The notes beneath the pieces were generated by a model. It did no database searches. It worked only from the letters and a program-made list of their open reading frames with translations, and was not told the DNA's origin. The translations under genes and the position numbers were made by a program. A DNA stretch of 64,000 nucleotides from positions 124,001 through 188,000 of the forward strand of contig NZ_JAVRBG010000002.1 of assembly GCF_031845265.1 (NCBI RefSeq), written 5' to 3'. Positions 47,492 through 56,478 of this stretch are shown one piece after another; the first letter of the stretch is position 1, and each line of letters starts with the position of its first letter. Source of the stretch: Mesonia ostreae (GTDB taxonomy: Bacteria > Bacteroidota > Bacteroidia > Flavobacteriales > Flavobacteriaceae).

Positions 47492-49912
47492 TTAAGTTTT
47501 AAAAGTGAATTCAATGATTGCTTTTTCCATATCCTGATGATGCTCGTAGAGCTTCATTATTTCTTCATTTTCCTTACCGTCTGTGAGGTAAGCCGCATAA
47601 ACCTTTTTAGGCACTTCGAGCCGAAAAATGTTGCTTTCCTTACCAATTTTGATGAACATTTCAGTGTACTTTCGTGGCCCGGAAAGATTGTTCTTGATAG
47701 ATTTTAATTGGTTTAAATCGTGCGTTGAGAGATTGAGCCGCTTGACCAATTCTGCATAACCTTTTTCATTATTGAGACTATAGATAACTTGCGTGTTTTC
47801 CAAAATACTTGCGGAAGTTGAATTATTTGGAAGCTGATTGATGGATTGCAGGATAATCCCAATCGCACCGTTCTGCTTTCTTATCGCCTGATAATAAAAT
47901 TCGACACTTTCCAATACGTTTTCAAACTTCAGTTGTTTGGCAAACTCGTCGAAGAGGATGATGCCTTTTTCCGCTCGGTTCTTCCAAATCGTTCTTTGAA
48001 TTGCCGACTTTATCAGTTTCAACATTACGGACAGGATTTCCTTATTGTCCTTCACTTCATCAAGTTCAAAAACAATCAATCGTTTGTCTTCGATTTTATA
48101 GGTCTGATCTTCGCTTACCTCAAATAGAAAGCTATATAGACCATCGCCGACATATTCGGACATTACGTGCAAGAAACTCGTGATATTGAAGTAGTCGGGA
48201 TGGATTTTAAGAGTATCAAGTAGATTTTCTTGATTCTTTTCTATAAAGCTGTAAAATCCATCCAATGAGTGATTTTCAGAAATGCTTTCGTAATAATGTC
48301 GCAAGATCTTTTTGATAGAAACCGATTGTGCTTTGGTCACTTTTAAATCTGAAGCAAAGAGTTCAAACAGGAACACGGATAAATCTTCCAAGCGTTCCGG
48401 TGTAAGGTCGTTCGTGTCGCTAATATAAAATGGATTAATACCCAAATTCTTTCCGCTTTCGTAGCGAAGTACGGTGTACTTCTCTGGATAGAGTTTGGCG
48501 AATTTGGTGTAAGAACCACCCAAATCGATTATGACCAGGCGAACGCCACTTTCAAAGTATTGACGCAAAATGTTATTGGCCAAAAAGGATTTGCCTTCGC
48601 CAGTAGGAGCAAAAATAGCAAAGTTCCGCGCTTTAATTCGTTTCTTCTGTTCATCCCAAACATCCTTTAAAACAGGAATGTTATGTTCACGGTCGTTAAA
48701 AATGATTCCGGTAGCATCAGATTTGTAATTGGTATTATTGATGAACAGGCAAAGCGCGTGTTTTAAATCGGTTACATATAAATCGTTATTCGAGAAGTTA
48801 GAGGAAAAACAGCAGTAGCTGTTTAGAATGTAGTTTTTCCGTTCTTCGCCTCTCGGATAGTAGGGAATGATATCCAATTCCTTGAACTCAGTCTTGATTT
48901 TTGAAGTGATTTTATCTAGAGCTTTGGCATCCTTAGACCAATACACGATGTTCAAATGACCGCGAATGATTCTGGCATTGTCATCGGCATTGATTTGGTC
49001 AAGGATGTGTTGGATTTTTCCGAGTACCACTTTATTCTGTGAACCGAAATTGGAACTCTTGTTCAATTCCTCGATTTTCTTATCGAGCAGCTTGCGCCAC
49101 TTTTGCTTATCGTCCAGATATACGATTTGGTTGACAATGTGATTTTCATTTAGCGTAAGCCCTATACCATCAATAAACCCTTGATGAAATACGAAATCAT
49201 CTGAAGTAAACCGCTCATTGGTCTTACTGCTCTGTACGTTTTCTCCGAAGCACAGTTCGCTGTTGACAGATAAAGTGTCAAAATAGTTTTCGCCGATATT
49301 TATATTCTTTTTACTTCCTCGATGGACAGGTTCTAAAAGAATATCCGTATCAAAACCTTCATTAAAACCATTGAAGTATCCATTGGTCAGTTGCTCAATT
49401 CCTTCCGCATCAAGCGGTAGAAATTCCATCTTTCGGCTGTTATTGACAAAGGAAACCGAATCACTAACCGAACCGATAAAGCTGGTCACGGTATCGTCCA
49501 GTTTCTGCACAATACCTTTATTAACCTTTCGGAATGGATTCACGTATTTCGGATTGTTGAGTGCTTTGTTTTTGGTTAGAATAAAGAACAAGAAGCATCG
49601 ATGTTCCATATATTCTCGACCTTTAAAATGATCGTGGGTTGCTTTTTCCAGAAAAGTTTTATTGGCCAATTGCTCGGAAGTGTAGGATTTCTTTAAGTAA
49701 ACATCTTGTTTGTGAATCACCGTACCAACAGGTAAGGACTTTAAAGCCTGAAACCAAGCTCCGTGCATATCTTCAAAATCTTTTTCGGATAAGGAGTAGA
49801 TTTCAGGTAAATCCCCTTCGTAGCACAAAACCACATTGCCATTATTGGCAAAAATGATATTGTCTTGAATATCTGCGATGGGTCGATATGCCGAAAGGTT
49901 AATCTTGTTCAT
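47492..49912 (-). CDS. traG: TraG, VirB4-type conjugation ATPase
   Basis: The protein has 806 residues. The ATPase core has Walker A FAPTGEGKSFLANNILRQ near residue 437 and Walker B KGIILFDEFAKQLK near residue 650. A conserved N-terminal region follows the start MNKINLSAYRPIADIQDN, and LVIIDLGGSYTKFAKLYPEKY follows Walker A. TraG energises assembly of the conjugation channel. Its start overlaps the traF stop by 14 bases. Confidence 0.93.
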   Translation of the reverse strand: MNKINLSAYRPIADIQDNIIFANNGNVVLCYEGDLPEIYSLSEKDFEDMHGAWFQALKSLPVGTVIHKQDVYLKKSYTSEQLANKTFLEKATHDHFKGREYMEHRCFLFFILTKNKALNNPKYVNPFRKVNKGIVQKLDDTVTSFIGSVSDSVSFVNNSRKMEFLPLDAEGIEQLTNGYFNGFNEGFDTDILLEPVHRGSKKNINIGENYFDTLSVNSELCFGENVQSSKTNERFTSDDFVFHQGFIDGIGLTLNENHIVNQIVYLDDKQKWRKLLDKKIEELNKSSNFGSQNKVVLGKIQHILDQINADDNARIIRGHLNIVYWSKDAKALDKITSKIKTEFKELDIIPYYPRGEERKNYILNSYCCFSSNFSNNDLYVTDLKHALCLFINNTNYKSDATGIIFNDREHNIPVLKDVWDEQKKRIKARNFAIFAPTGEGKSFLANNILRQYFESGVRLVIIDLGGSYTKFAKLYPEKYTVLRYESGKNLGINPFYISDTNDLTPERLEDLSVFLFELFASDLKVTKAQSVSIKKILRHYYESISENHSLDGFYSFIEKNQENLLDTLKIHPDYFNITSFLHVMSEYVGDGLYSFLFEVSEDQTYKIEDKRLIVFELDEVKDNKEILSVMLKLIKSAIQRTIWKNRAEKGIILFDEFAKQLKFENVLESVEFYYQAIRKQNGAIGIILQSINQLPNNSTSASILENTQVIYSLNNEKGYAELVKRLNLSTHDLNQLKSIKNNLSGPRKYTEMFIKIGKESNIFRLEVPKKVYAAYLTDGKENEEIMKLYEHHQDMEKAIIEFTFKT

Positions 49913-50183
49913 AATTGAAACCGGAATTTTTTTTGTTACTAATTATTCTGGGGAAGGCTTTTGCTATTTGGAAAAGCTGCGGATTATTATTTATCCGTGT
50001 CAAGGCGACGTAAAGGGCAGCGTTCCATATCAACACACCTATAATTATTGCAAAGCTGAAGGAGAAGATGATAATCAATAGTGATGCAAGAATCGAAACC
50101 ATCATCAGTGCAAATAGGGAGATGGCCAGCCCAAAAATGACCGCCCGTTTCCTGATGTTTTTATAGACCTCAAATTTTTTCAT
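49899..50183 (-). CDS. traF: TraF, small conjugation membrane protein (DUF4133)
   Basis: The protein has 94 residues. It begins MKKFEVYKNIRKRAVIFGL and has two adjacent hydrophobic helices (ISLFALMMVSILASLLIII and FSFAIIIGVLIWNAALYVA). The size, topology and place between traE and traG fit TraF (DUF4133, VirB3-like). It overlaps traG by 14 bases. Confidence 0.88.
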   Translation of the reverse strand: MKKFEVYKNIRKRAVIFGLAISLFALMMVSILASLLIIIFSFSFAIIIGVLIWNAALYVALTRINNNPQLFQIAKAFPRIISNKKNSGFNYEQD

Positions 50184-50215
50184 AGCATATATTTTTAAAA
50201 ATGCCTTTTAGAGGC

Positions 50216-50503
50216 TTACACTACGATAGAGATTAGGTAAGTGAAAATCCCCACGACAGCTCCTGCAATCAAAACAAAGACAAGAACACGAGTAATTCCT
50301 TTCTTAAGATCTGCATTTTCTCCAAAGAAATGTCCAGCGTTGAAAAGGAAACCTACAAGGAAGATCACCCCAAGCAAAATAGGAAAGATGGCTCGAATGG
50401 TATCTCCAATATCGTTAACTGAATCTTCGATACCCCCAAGTTGGGCGAAAGCGGGAGCCGACACCAATGAGAGTGCTAATAATAGAAGCAATGATTTTTT
50501 CAT
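50216..50503 (-). CDS. traE: TraE, small conjugation membrane protein (DUF4134)
   Basis: The start at 50503 (MKKSLLLLLALSLVSAPAFAQ) gives 95 residues with a good signal peptide; nine extra codons upstream look unneeded. The body has two hydrophobic helices and an acidic segment (LGGIEDSVNDIGDTIRAIFP). The plan fits TraE (DUF4134, VirB2/pilin-like). It is the first gene of the tra operon. Confidence 0.88.
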   Translation of the reverse strand: MKKSLLLLLALSLVSAPAFAQLGGIEDSVNDIGDTIRAIFPILLGVIFLVGFLFNAGHFFGENADLKKGITRVLVFVLIAGAVVGIFTYLISIVV

Positions 50504-50604
50504 AACTGTTTGTTTTAATGCCCTTGCCATTTTGATTGCGAAGGCGGTTTATGAATAAACTTTTACGAAATCTATTATGAAAAGATGCTGAGGAAAGAAA
50601 TTCT

Positions 50605-50638
50605 CCAAACTTTAACGTGAGTTCCTGTTAAACTTTGG
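50605..50638. promoter_or_regulatory. Inverted repeat between the tra operon and the amidase gene
   Basis: CCAAACTTTAAC and GTTAAACTTTGG form 12-base arms with one mismatch around a 10-base centre. It lies in the divergent region between traE (minus) and the amidase (plus), a likely operator site. Confidence 0.45.
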
Positions 50639-50652
50639 AAGATTCTTAAGGT

Positions 50653-51339
50653 TTGAAACTTTTCTTTAAACATTGTGTAGTAAAAGAAAATAATATGCTT
50701 CGTTTGGTGGCTTTATTAGGGTTCGTTTTTTGGCTAATGCCAACAGAATGTTTTAGTCAAAAATTCGAGAACAAGCCTGTGGTAATAGTAATTGACCCAG
50801 GACACGGTGGGACTGACTCAGGGGCTGTGGGAAATAATGGTATTCAAGAAAAGAATGTGGTACTGAAAGTTGCTAAGGAAATTGAAAGACTCAACGAAAG
50901 CCTATTTAAAAATAGGTTCGGAATTTACCTAACCAGATATACTGATACCTTAATTTCTTTAGGCGATAGAACCAAACTGGCGCGAAAACTAAAGGCGGAT
51001 TTGTTCATTTCCTTGCATTGTAACCATTCAGAAAACCCTAATGCCAAAGGCTTTGAAGTCTATGTTTTTAATAGAAAAAATAAACAGACCAAAGAATCTA
51101 TTCTACTCGCTTACGAGCTTCAAAAAGGAATGCAGCTGAATCTTGGTTTTAGAACACGAGGCGTAAAATTTGCTGATTTTCAGGTGTTGAGAGAAGCTTC
51201 CAATAGATACCCGGCATTACTTATTGAAATGGGTTTTCTTTCCAATAGAGATGAATCTTTGTATTTAAATGAACACGAAAACCTAAGAAAAGTCTCAAGA
51301 ATAATTTATATCACGCTTACCAAATACCTAATACTATGA
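50653..51339 (+). CDS. N-acetylmuramoyl-L-alanine amidase (Amidase_3)
   Basis: The protein has 228 residues. A signal peptide is likely (MLRLVALLGFVFWLMPTECFSQ, starting at codon 15, position 50695, an alternative start). The Amidase_3 zinc site is seen in VIDPGHGGTDSGA, QEKNVVL, SLHCNHSENP and the catalytic LLIEMGFLSN. The enzyme cuts peptidoglycan side chains and probably opens the wall for assembly of the conjugation channel. It faces the tra operon across a shared control region. Confidence 0.88.
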   Translation: MKLFFKHCVVKENNMLRLVALLGFVFWLMPTECFSQKFENKPVVIVIDPGHGGTDSGAVGNNGIQEKNVVLKVAKEIERLNESLFKNRFGIYLTRYTDTLISLGDRTKLARKLKADLFISLHCNHSENPNAKGFEVYVFNRKNKQTKESILLAYELQKGMQLNLGFRTRGVKFADFQVLREASNRYPALLIEMGFLSNRDESLYLNEHENLRKVSRIIYITLTKYLIL

Positions 51340-51540
51340 GAAAATTAACCACAGAGATATTTAAATTAATTTGGAAAATAATCAACACTATAACTATAAG
51401 TTTGAAAAGTAATTTTAGAAGGAGGGGCAATCATTGATTGTTACGCTATAGAATATTTTAGTGCGCATATCACGATTTTATTATGTTAAAATAATATATT
51501 GGTGATCTTTTAAGGAGTAGGAGTAATTTAATACAAAATA

Positions 51541-52113
51541 ATGTCCAGATTAAAAAAATTAAGAGAACAAAAAAATATAACTCAAGAAGAGTTATCAAAA
51601 AAATCTGGTATTTCAGCAAGAACAATACAACGAATTGAAACAGGAAAAGAACCCAAAGGTTATACACTCCGGGCTTTGGCAAAAGCATTAGAAATAGAAG
51701 AAAATGAATTGCTTCACAAAGAATCTGAACAACAAAAACCTGAAATTCTAGCTGATAAAGAAAATCCTAGAGAAGTGGTTTTGATTAACTATACTTATCT
51801 AAAATTAATAAATCTTTCTTCGATTCCATTTATTCTTATTCCGCCGTTGAATATCATCATTCCTTTTATTTTGATTCGCACAATGAAGCAAAAAAACGTT
51901 TTAACTAAACAGCTTATTTCAGTACAAATACTTTGGACAATTGTAGCTCCTATTGTATTTATACTAGGCATTTTTTTGAAACTAGGAAACAGGTTTACCT
52001 TAATCCTTTTAATACTTATTATTTTATCCAATGTATTTATAATCCTTCGGAATGCAATAGAAATAGATAAGAGGAAAAGACTTTATTACAGGCTGAATTT
52101 CAATATGATATAA
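51541..52113 (+). CDS. Membrane-anchored Xre-type HTH protein
   Basis: The protein has 190 residues. An Xre HTH at the N-terminus (LREQKNITQEELSKKSGISARTIQRIETGKEPKGYTLRALAKAL, residues 6-50) is followed by a linker and about three hydrophobic helices (SSIPFILIPPLNIIIPFILI, SVQILWTIVAPIVFILGIFL, FTLILLILIILSNVFIILR). The combination of HTH and membrane helices suggests a regulator that senses the membrane. It stands alone between the amidase and a serine hydrolase with gaps of about 200 and 95 bases. It is probably cargo and not part of the core transfer set. Confidence 0.8.
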   Translation: MSRLKKLREQKNITQEELSKKSGISARTIQRIETGKEPKGYTLRALAKALEIEENELLHKESEQQKPEILADKENPREVVLINYTYLKLINLSSIPFILIPPLNIIIPFILIRTMKQKNVLTKQLISVQILWTIVAPIVFILGIFLKLGNRFTLILLILIILSNVFIILRNAIEIDKRKRLYYRLNFNMI

Positions 52114-52208
52114 AACTTGTCGGGTTTTAGTCGTGTTATTGTCGGGCAGTTTTTCAGAAGAAATAAAATGAGTTTCGAATCTTTGCATAAAATATTATTT
52201 ACAGCAAA

Positions 52209-53714
52209 ATGAAATTTATTTTTAGCAAAAAAATCGTCCTGTTTCTTGTTATCTCAATCTTTTTTAGTGCAAGTAGTATAGCACAACTTGACAAAAATTC
52301 AGAACTTTATAAAACAATACTATCTAAAGACAGTTTACTTTTTAATGTTGGATTCAACACTTGCGACATTAGTCAATTTGAAAACTTATTGAGCAAAGAC
52401 CTTGTGTTTATCCACGATAAGGATGGCATTTCCGGTAAAAAAGAATTTTTATACAATTTACGAAACGGTTTATGCAGTAGACCAGACACATATCAATCTC
52501 GAAGGGAACTGTTGAAAAGCAGTACCGAAATATATCCACTTCACAAGAATGATACTATTTATGGAGCAATTCAAGTGGGCACACATAGATTTTATGAAAC
52601 AATCGCAGGAAAAAAGGAAAGGTTTGCGAGTTCGGCAAAATTCACAAATGTTTGGCTATTGGAAAATGGAGAATGGAAACTTACTAAAAGCTTGAGTTAC
52701 GGACACGAAACGGATTTTGATATTTATGAAGAGGCTTTCATTTTTGATAACGACAAAGAAATTGAAAAATGGTTAAAATCAAACAATATCCCAACTTTAG
52801 GTCTTGGAGTTATCAAGGAAGGCGAACTTCAACAAATAAAAGTATATGGCGACCTTACTAAAGGAAAAACCGCACCTTATAATACAATTTTCAATGTAGC
52901 TTCTTTAGCGAAACCGGTTACTGCGATGGTGGCTTTGAAAATAGTAAGTTCAGGCAAATGGGATTTGGACGAACCAATATTTAAATATTGGACTGATCCA
53001 GACGTTGCAGATGACCCAAGAAGCAAAAAACTTACAACAAGACATATTTTAAGTCATCAAACTGGATTTCCAAATTGGAGGTATTCAAATAAAGCAAATA
53101 AGTTGAACTTTCAATTTGAGCCAGGAAGCCAATATCAATATTCGGGCGAAGGTTTTGAATATTTGAGAAAGGCATTAGAAAATAAATTCAATAAATCTTT
53201 GAACCAATTAGCCAAAGAATTAATCCTTGAGCCTTTAACAATGACTGATACACAATATATATGGAATGATAAGATTGACGGAAAACGGGTGGCTATTGGA
53301 TATGATAGCAAAGGAAAACCATACAAAACAGTTAAAAACAAAACAGCGAACGGAGCCGACGATTTATTGACAACCGTTGAAGACTATGGAAAGTTTTTGG
53401 TCAGTGTAATGAACGGTGTCGGGCTATCAGAAAAAGTTTTTGAAGATATGACCACTCATCAAGTTGAAACCAAAAATGGAAAACATTTCGGACTCGGATT
53501 TGAGATTTACGATTTTAAAAATGGAGATTACGCATTATCACACGGCGGAGCTGATAAAGGAGTTCAAACCATTGTTTTTATATTTCCGAAAACAAAAAAA
53601 GGATTACTAATCTTTACAAATGTGGATGATGGATATAAAGTTTACGAGAAAATAATAGCTCATTATTTGCGCGACCAGGGAAAGGAAATAATGGAAATTG
53701 AAACATCGAAATAA
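52209..53714 (+). CDS. Serine hydrolase (beta-lactamase class C-like) with DUF4440 N-terminal domain
   Basis: The protein has 501 residues with a signal peptide (FFSASSIAQ, near residue 25). Residues 30-165 resemble a DUF4440/SnoaL-like fold (FIHDKDGISGKKEFLYNLRNG, FTNVWLLENGEWKLTKSLSYGHE). The second domain is a beta-lactamase-like serine hydrolase with the SxxK motif in ASLAKPVTAMVALK (near residue 230), YSGEGFEYL as the Y-x-G/N element, and a late HGGADKG. It is exported, but substrate and role (esterase, D-aminopeptidase or true lactamase) cannot be decided. It looks like cargo. Confidence 0.8.
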   Translation: MKFIFSKKIVLFLVISIFFSASSIAQLDKNSELYKTILSKDSLLFNVGFNTCDISQFENLLSKDLVFIHDKDGISGKKEFLYNLRNGLCSRPDTYQSRRELLKSSTEIYPLHKNDTIYGAIQVGTHRFYETIAGKKERFASSAKFTNVWLLENGEWKLTKSLSYGHETDFDIYEEAFIFDNDKEIEKWLKSNNIPTLGLGVIKEGELQQIKVYGDLTKGKTAPYNTIFNVASLAKPVTAMVALKIVSSGKWDLDEPIFKYWTDPDVADDPRSKKLTTRHILSHQTGFPNWRYSNKANKLNFQFEPGSQYQYSGEGFEYLRKALENKFNKSLNQLAKELILEPLTMTDTQYIWNDKIDGKRVAIGYDSKGKPYKTVKNKTANGADDLLTTVEDYGKFLVSVMNGVGLSEKVFEDMTTHQVETKNGKHFGLGFEIYDFKNGDYALSHGGADKGVQTIVFIFPKTKKGLLIFTNVDDGYKVYEKIIAHYLRDQGKEIMEIETSK

Positions 53715-53742
53715 AAAGGAATGACATTTTTTATCGTCTGTC

Positions 53743-54864
53743 CTAAACTCCAACTTTACACCAAATCGCAGGATGCTCACTAGCTGCCTGTTTTTTATTC
53801 TGCATTGAGGAATAGGTCGGCCACACAGGCTGCTTGTCAGACCACACCGCTTTACGGTTAAGACCACAATCTTTTACCATATCGAAAAGATTTGGCGAAA
53901 GTAACAAGTAATCTTTCTGCTTAATGTTGACCCCCATTCGATAAGCACCCAATCTAAAATAGCTCGCATCTTTGCCCTCATCATAATCAACATTGAAAGA
54001 TGGATGCTTGGTGACATCTTTTAAATCTGTATCACGTAGTAAAGGGGAAAGGGAATCGCAAAAGGAAACTGCATTGAGCGTTCCGGCAATAATAATATTT
54101 TCGTGAGCTTCTGCCCGAAGTTGCTGATATATCTTTTTAATTTGGTGCGCTTGTTTTTTTCGGAAGGTATCAGATTCGTTTTTATTCTTAGTTTCCTCCT
54201 GTAAATGGGCTGCCAAAAGCCAAATGGTTTGATTTGATGGTGTTTCTATTTCGTATTGAAAAAATTCGTTTTTTGCATTTTGAGTGTCATCAATATTAAA
54301 ACGATGACTTCTCACTGACTTAATCCGGTATCCATTTTTGAGCATCACACCCATTTCCTGGCCTCGTTTGTCACTCCCTTGAATTACCGTCAATTCTTGA
54401 AAAGATTGACATTCAAATTCAGGCAGAAGTTGTGCATTGAACTCTTCCAATGAAGCTCTATCTTCAATTTCCTGTATTAGCAGAATATCTGGGTTTATTT
54501 CGGCTACGACCTTAGCTTTGTTTTTGACAGCCATACTGTCTATAGGTTTAGTTCGCAAGGCTATCCACCCGTTCCAATCGGTCAAATCCCCAGCTTTCAT
54601 TTCTTTGGAATAGTTCATTCCTTTTAAGAATAAAAAACCTGCACGTTTACGCATAACGGCATAGGGTACGTCGTAGGTCTTATCAAAGCCCAATAAAAAG
54701 ACGAGTTCCTGAATACGCTCTGCGTTGTTCCCAGAGCGATCATTCCCTCGCATTAAGGAGTCCAATTCATTTATCCAATCGCTAACACAGTTGCCAAAGG
54801 AATTTTCTGAAAAACTTCTGTCCCGGTGAAACAAGTTTTGAATGTTGAAGGTTGCTATTTTCAT
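53743..54864 (-). CDS. Endonuclease/exonuclease/phosphatase family protein
   Basis: The protein has 373 residues. EEP motifs are visible: MKIATFNIQNLFHRD at the N-terminus, DILLIQEIEDRASL near residue 150, IIAGTLNAVSFCDS near residue 260 (Asp replaced by Thr in the usual GDFN), and a C-terminal SEHPAIWCKV in place of SDHxP. The changed GDFN makes full activity uncertain. It starts 8 bases after the ATPase gene and so ends the HTH-Rep-ATPase operon, which suggests a role in DNA processing of the element. Confidence 0.72.
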   Translation of the reverse strand: MKIATFNIQNLFHRDRSFSENSFGNCVSDWINELDSLMRGNDRSGNNAERIQELVFLLGFDKTYDVPYAVMRKRAGFLFLKGMNYSKEMKAGDLTDWNGWIALRTKPIDSMAVKNKAKVVAEINPDILLIQEIEDRASLEEFNAQLLPEFECQSFQELTVIQGSDKRGQEMGVMLKNGYRIKSVRSHRFNIDDTQNAKNEFFQYEIETPSNQTIWLLAAHLQEETKNKNESDTFRKKQAHQIKKIYQQLRAEAHENIIIAGTLNAVSFCDSLSPLLRDTDLKDVTKHPSFNVDYDEGKDASYFRLGAYRMGVNIKQKDYLLLSPNLFDMVKDCGLNRKAVWSDKQPVWPTYSSMQNKKQAASEHPAIWCKVGV

Positions 54865-54872
54865 AATCCGAT

Positions 54873-55535
54873 TTATTTACGTTTATCATTTGTGTTTTTA
54901 TCAAAGGCAATGAGATTAAAGAGTTCTCTCATTCTACTGCGTACACGGTCACCATAGCGTTCCTCTAGTTCTTCCGCGTTCAGGTTTGTGGTAGCGTGGG
55001 TTTTGATCTTTAATTTAGTTTCCAAAAAAAGTTCATATCGTGAAAGCAAGACTTCGCCCATTACGTTGCAATCTTTACCGTAATGCCGACCCATCGGTTC
55101 AACACCCAAATCATCAAAACAGATGGAACTACTATCTCCATAATCTTCGATTATTTTGTAGCCTAAATGGTTAAAACCAAACACGATGTTTCGACAAGGC
55201 GTGATGAGATAAGGTCGTTGCAGAGGGACTAAATGTTTTAGTAACTTCATTAAACTGGTTTTACCACATCCAACGGGGCCAGAAAGCAGGATGCCTTTAT
55301 CGATATCTATTTCATATTTTTTACAGTTTTCCTTATCCTTAATAAAGTAGGAACAGAGCTTTAGTAAAATATCTTTGTCCTCATCGTAGATTTTAAACTC
55401 TGGTCCGAAAAGAAGTTTACCCTTCGCATTTAGATAAATTAGGATTTTTGGGAAATCATAAATAACGCATTTGCCGTCAAACTTACCGAGCGAATATTCC
55501 ACACCACCTTCGGTTATTTTAGAGGGGTTGTCCAT
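54873..55535 (-). CDS. DnaC/IstB-like AAA+ ATPase
   Basis: The protein has 220 residues. Walker A reads LLSGPVGCGKTSLMKLLKH near residue 87 and Walker B reads SICFDDLGVEP near residue 138. The sensor region contains KTHATTNLNAEELEERYGDRVRSRM, typical of DnaC-like helicase loaders. It overlaps the upstream replication-type gene by 17 bases. It probably loads the host DnaB helicase at the element origin. Confidence 0.82.
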   Translation of the reverse strand: MDNPSKITEGGVEYSLGKFDGKCVIYDFPKILIYLNAKGKLLFGPEFKIYDEDKDILLKLCSYFIKDKENCKKYEIDIDKGILLSGPVGCGKTSLMKLLKHLVPLQRPYLITPCRNIVFGFNHLGYKIIEDYGDSSSICFDDLGVEPMGRHYGKDCNVMGEVLLSRYELFLETKLKIKTHATTNLNAEELEERYGDRVRSRMRELFNLIAFDKNTNDKRK

Positions 55536-56190
55536 AGTCCTTGTTTTTAATAGTTTTCAGGTTGTCCCGTTTTTGAGACAGTTCGTTAACCGTTTTCTGT
55601 TTTTTTATTTCTTCAGCCTTTAGCATCCAATTTTTCGCTGTAGAATGCCATTCAACGATTTTTATTTTTCCGCCAACTTTCCAACCAATCGAAGTGTAAT
55701 GGTTGAAAAATTTTTTTCCTTCAACAGCAGGCCATTTTTGTTTTTTGAAAAAATCTAAAACTTCATTTTCATTTTTGGGTAGCTTAGGTTTATTGTTGTT
55801 TTTATTATGTTTATTAATGTTTATATTAGGTACTAATGCTTGTTCCGCTACTTGTTCAGTACTTGTACCAGTAGTTGTTTCAGTACTTGTACCACTAGTT
55901 GTACCGAATTTGAGCATCTTAATTTGGCTGCCTTTGTATGGATTATGGGACGGCATATAATGAATGTATTTCCAATTGTCCAAACCCTTCAAACAACGAT
56001 GATAAGTCGCTTTTGAACCTATTTTTGCCATTGCCATCACTTCCTCACGATTTATATAAAAAACTTCTGGAAAGCGGTGGATATTCCAGTATTGAAACAA
56101 GGCTACATACAAGCTGATGTGGGTCGGGTTCAGCCGAGAATCCTTCGAGAACTGTTGAAACACGGCGTTGAGATGTTTTATATAGTTCAT
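55519..56190 (-). CDS. Replication-initiator-like winged-helix protein
   Basis: The protein has 223 residues. The N-terminal 95 residues look like a winged helix (LNPTHISLYVALFQYWNIHRFP, IGSKATYHRCLKGLDNWKYI), followed by a Thr/Ser/Gly-rich linker (SGTSTETTTGTSTEQ) and a C-terminal part (FFNHYTSIGWKVGGKIKIVEW, AKNWMLKAEEIKK) of the type seen in phage O/DnaD-like initiators and in Bacteroidota element replication proteins. It lies 6 bases after the HTH gene and overlaps the ATPase gene. The linker DNA holds a 24-bp tandem repeat. Confidence 0.7.
   Translation of the reverse strand: MNYIKHLNAVFQQFSKDSRLNPTHISLYVALFQYWNIHRFPEVFYINREEVMAMAKIGSKATYHRCLKGLDNWKYIHYMPSHNPYKGSQIKMLKFGTTSGTSTETTTGTSTEQVAEQALVPNININKHNKNNNKPKLPKNENEVLDFFKKQKWPAVEGKKFFNHYTSIGWKVGGKIKIVEWHSTAKNWMLKAEEIKKQKTVNELSQKRDNLKTIKNKDYGQPL
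55855..55902. repeat. 24-bp tandem repeat inside the replication-type gene
   Basis: Two adjacent units starting TTCAGTACTTGTACCA (55855 and 55879) differ at one base and encode the Thr/Ser/Gly-rich linker. Initiator genes of lambda-type phages contain origin iterons, so an origin role is possible; a simple linker repeat is the alternative. Confidence 0.6.
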
Positions 56191-56196
56191 ACATCA

Positions 56197-56478
56197 CTAT
56201 TCAATCTTGTTATGGATCCTGTTTTGGGTCATTACATTTTGGATGTCCTCAGCATCATAGTAGATGATTCCGCCAATTTTGGTATATGGCAAAGTACCAT
56301 TTACGCGTAGGTTCTGTAGAGTGCCTATGCTCATTTGAAGCATATCCATCACTTCCGATGATTTCAGATACTTTTTTAGTTTTCCAGAATTTTGATTGGA
56401 GAGCAGCTCCTTAAGGTCATCAAGCAATTCCATCTTGAATTCCCGAAGATCGTCCGTGGTGATAATATTTGCTGGCAT
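56197..56478 (-). CDS. HTH_17/excisionase-like DNA-binding protein
   Basis: The protein has 93 residues. After a helical N-terminus, LKKYLKSSEVMDMLQMSIGTLQNLRVNGTLPYTKIGGIIYYDAEDI is a MerR-like winged-helix fold of the HTH_17 type common in excisionases and element regulators. It heads the operon with the initiator-like, ATPase and EEP genes (gap of 6 bases). Paired palindromes lie 120-275 bases upstream. Confidence 0.8.
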   Translation of the reverse strand: MPANIITTDDLREFKMELLDDLKELLSNQNSGKLKKYLKSSEVMDMLQMSIGTLQNLRVNGTLPYTKIGGIIYYDAEDIQNVMTQNRIHNKIE

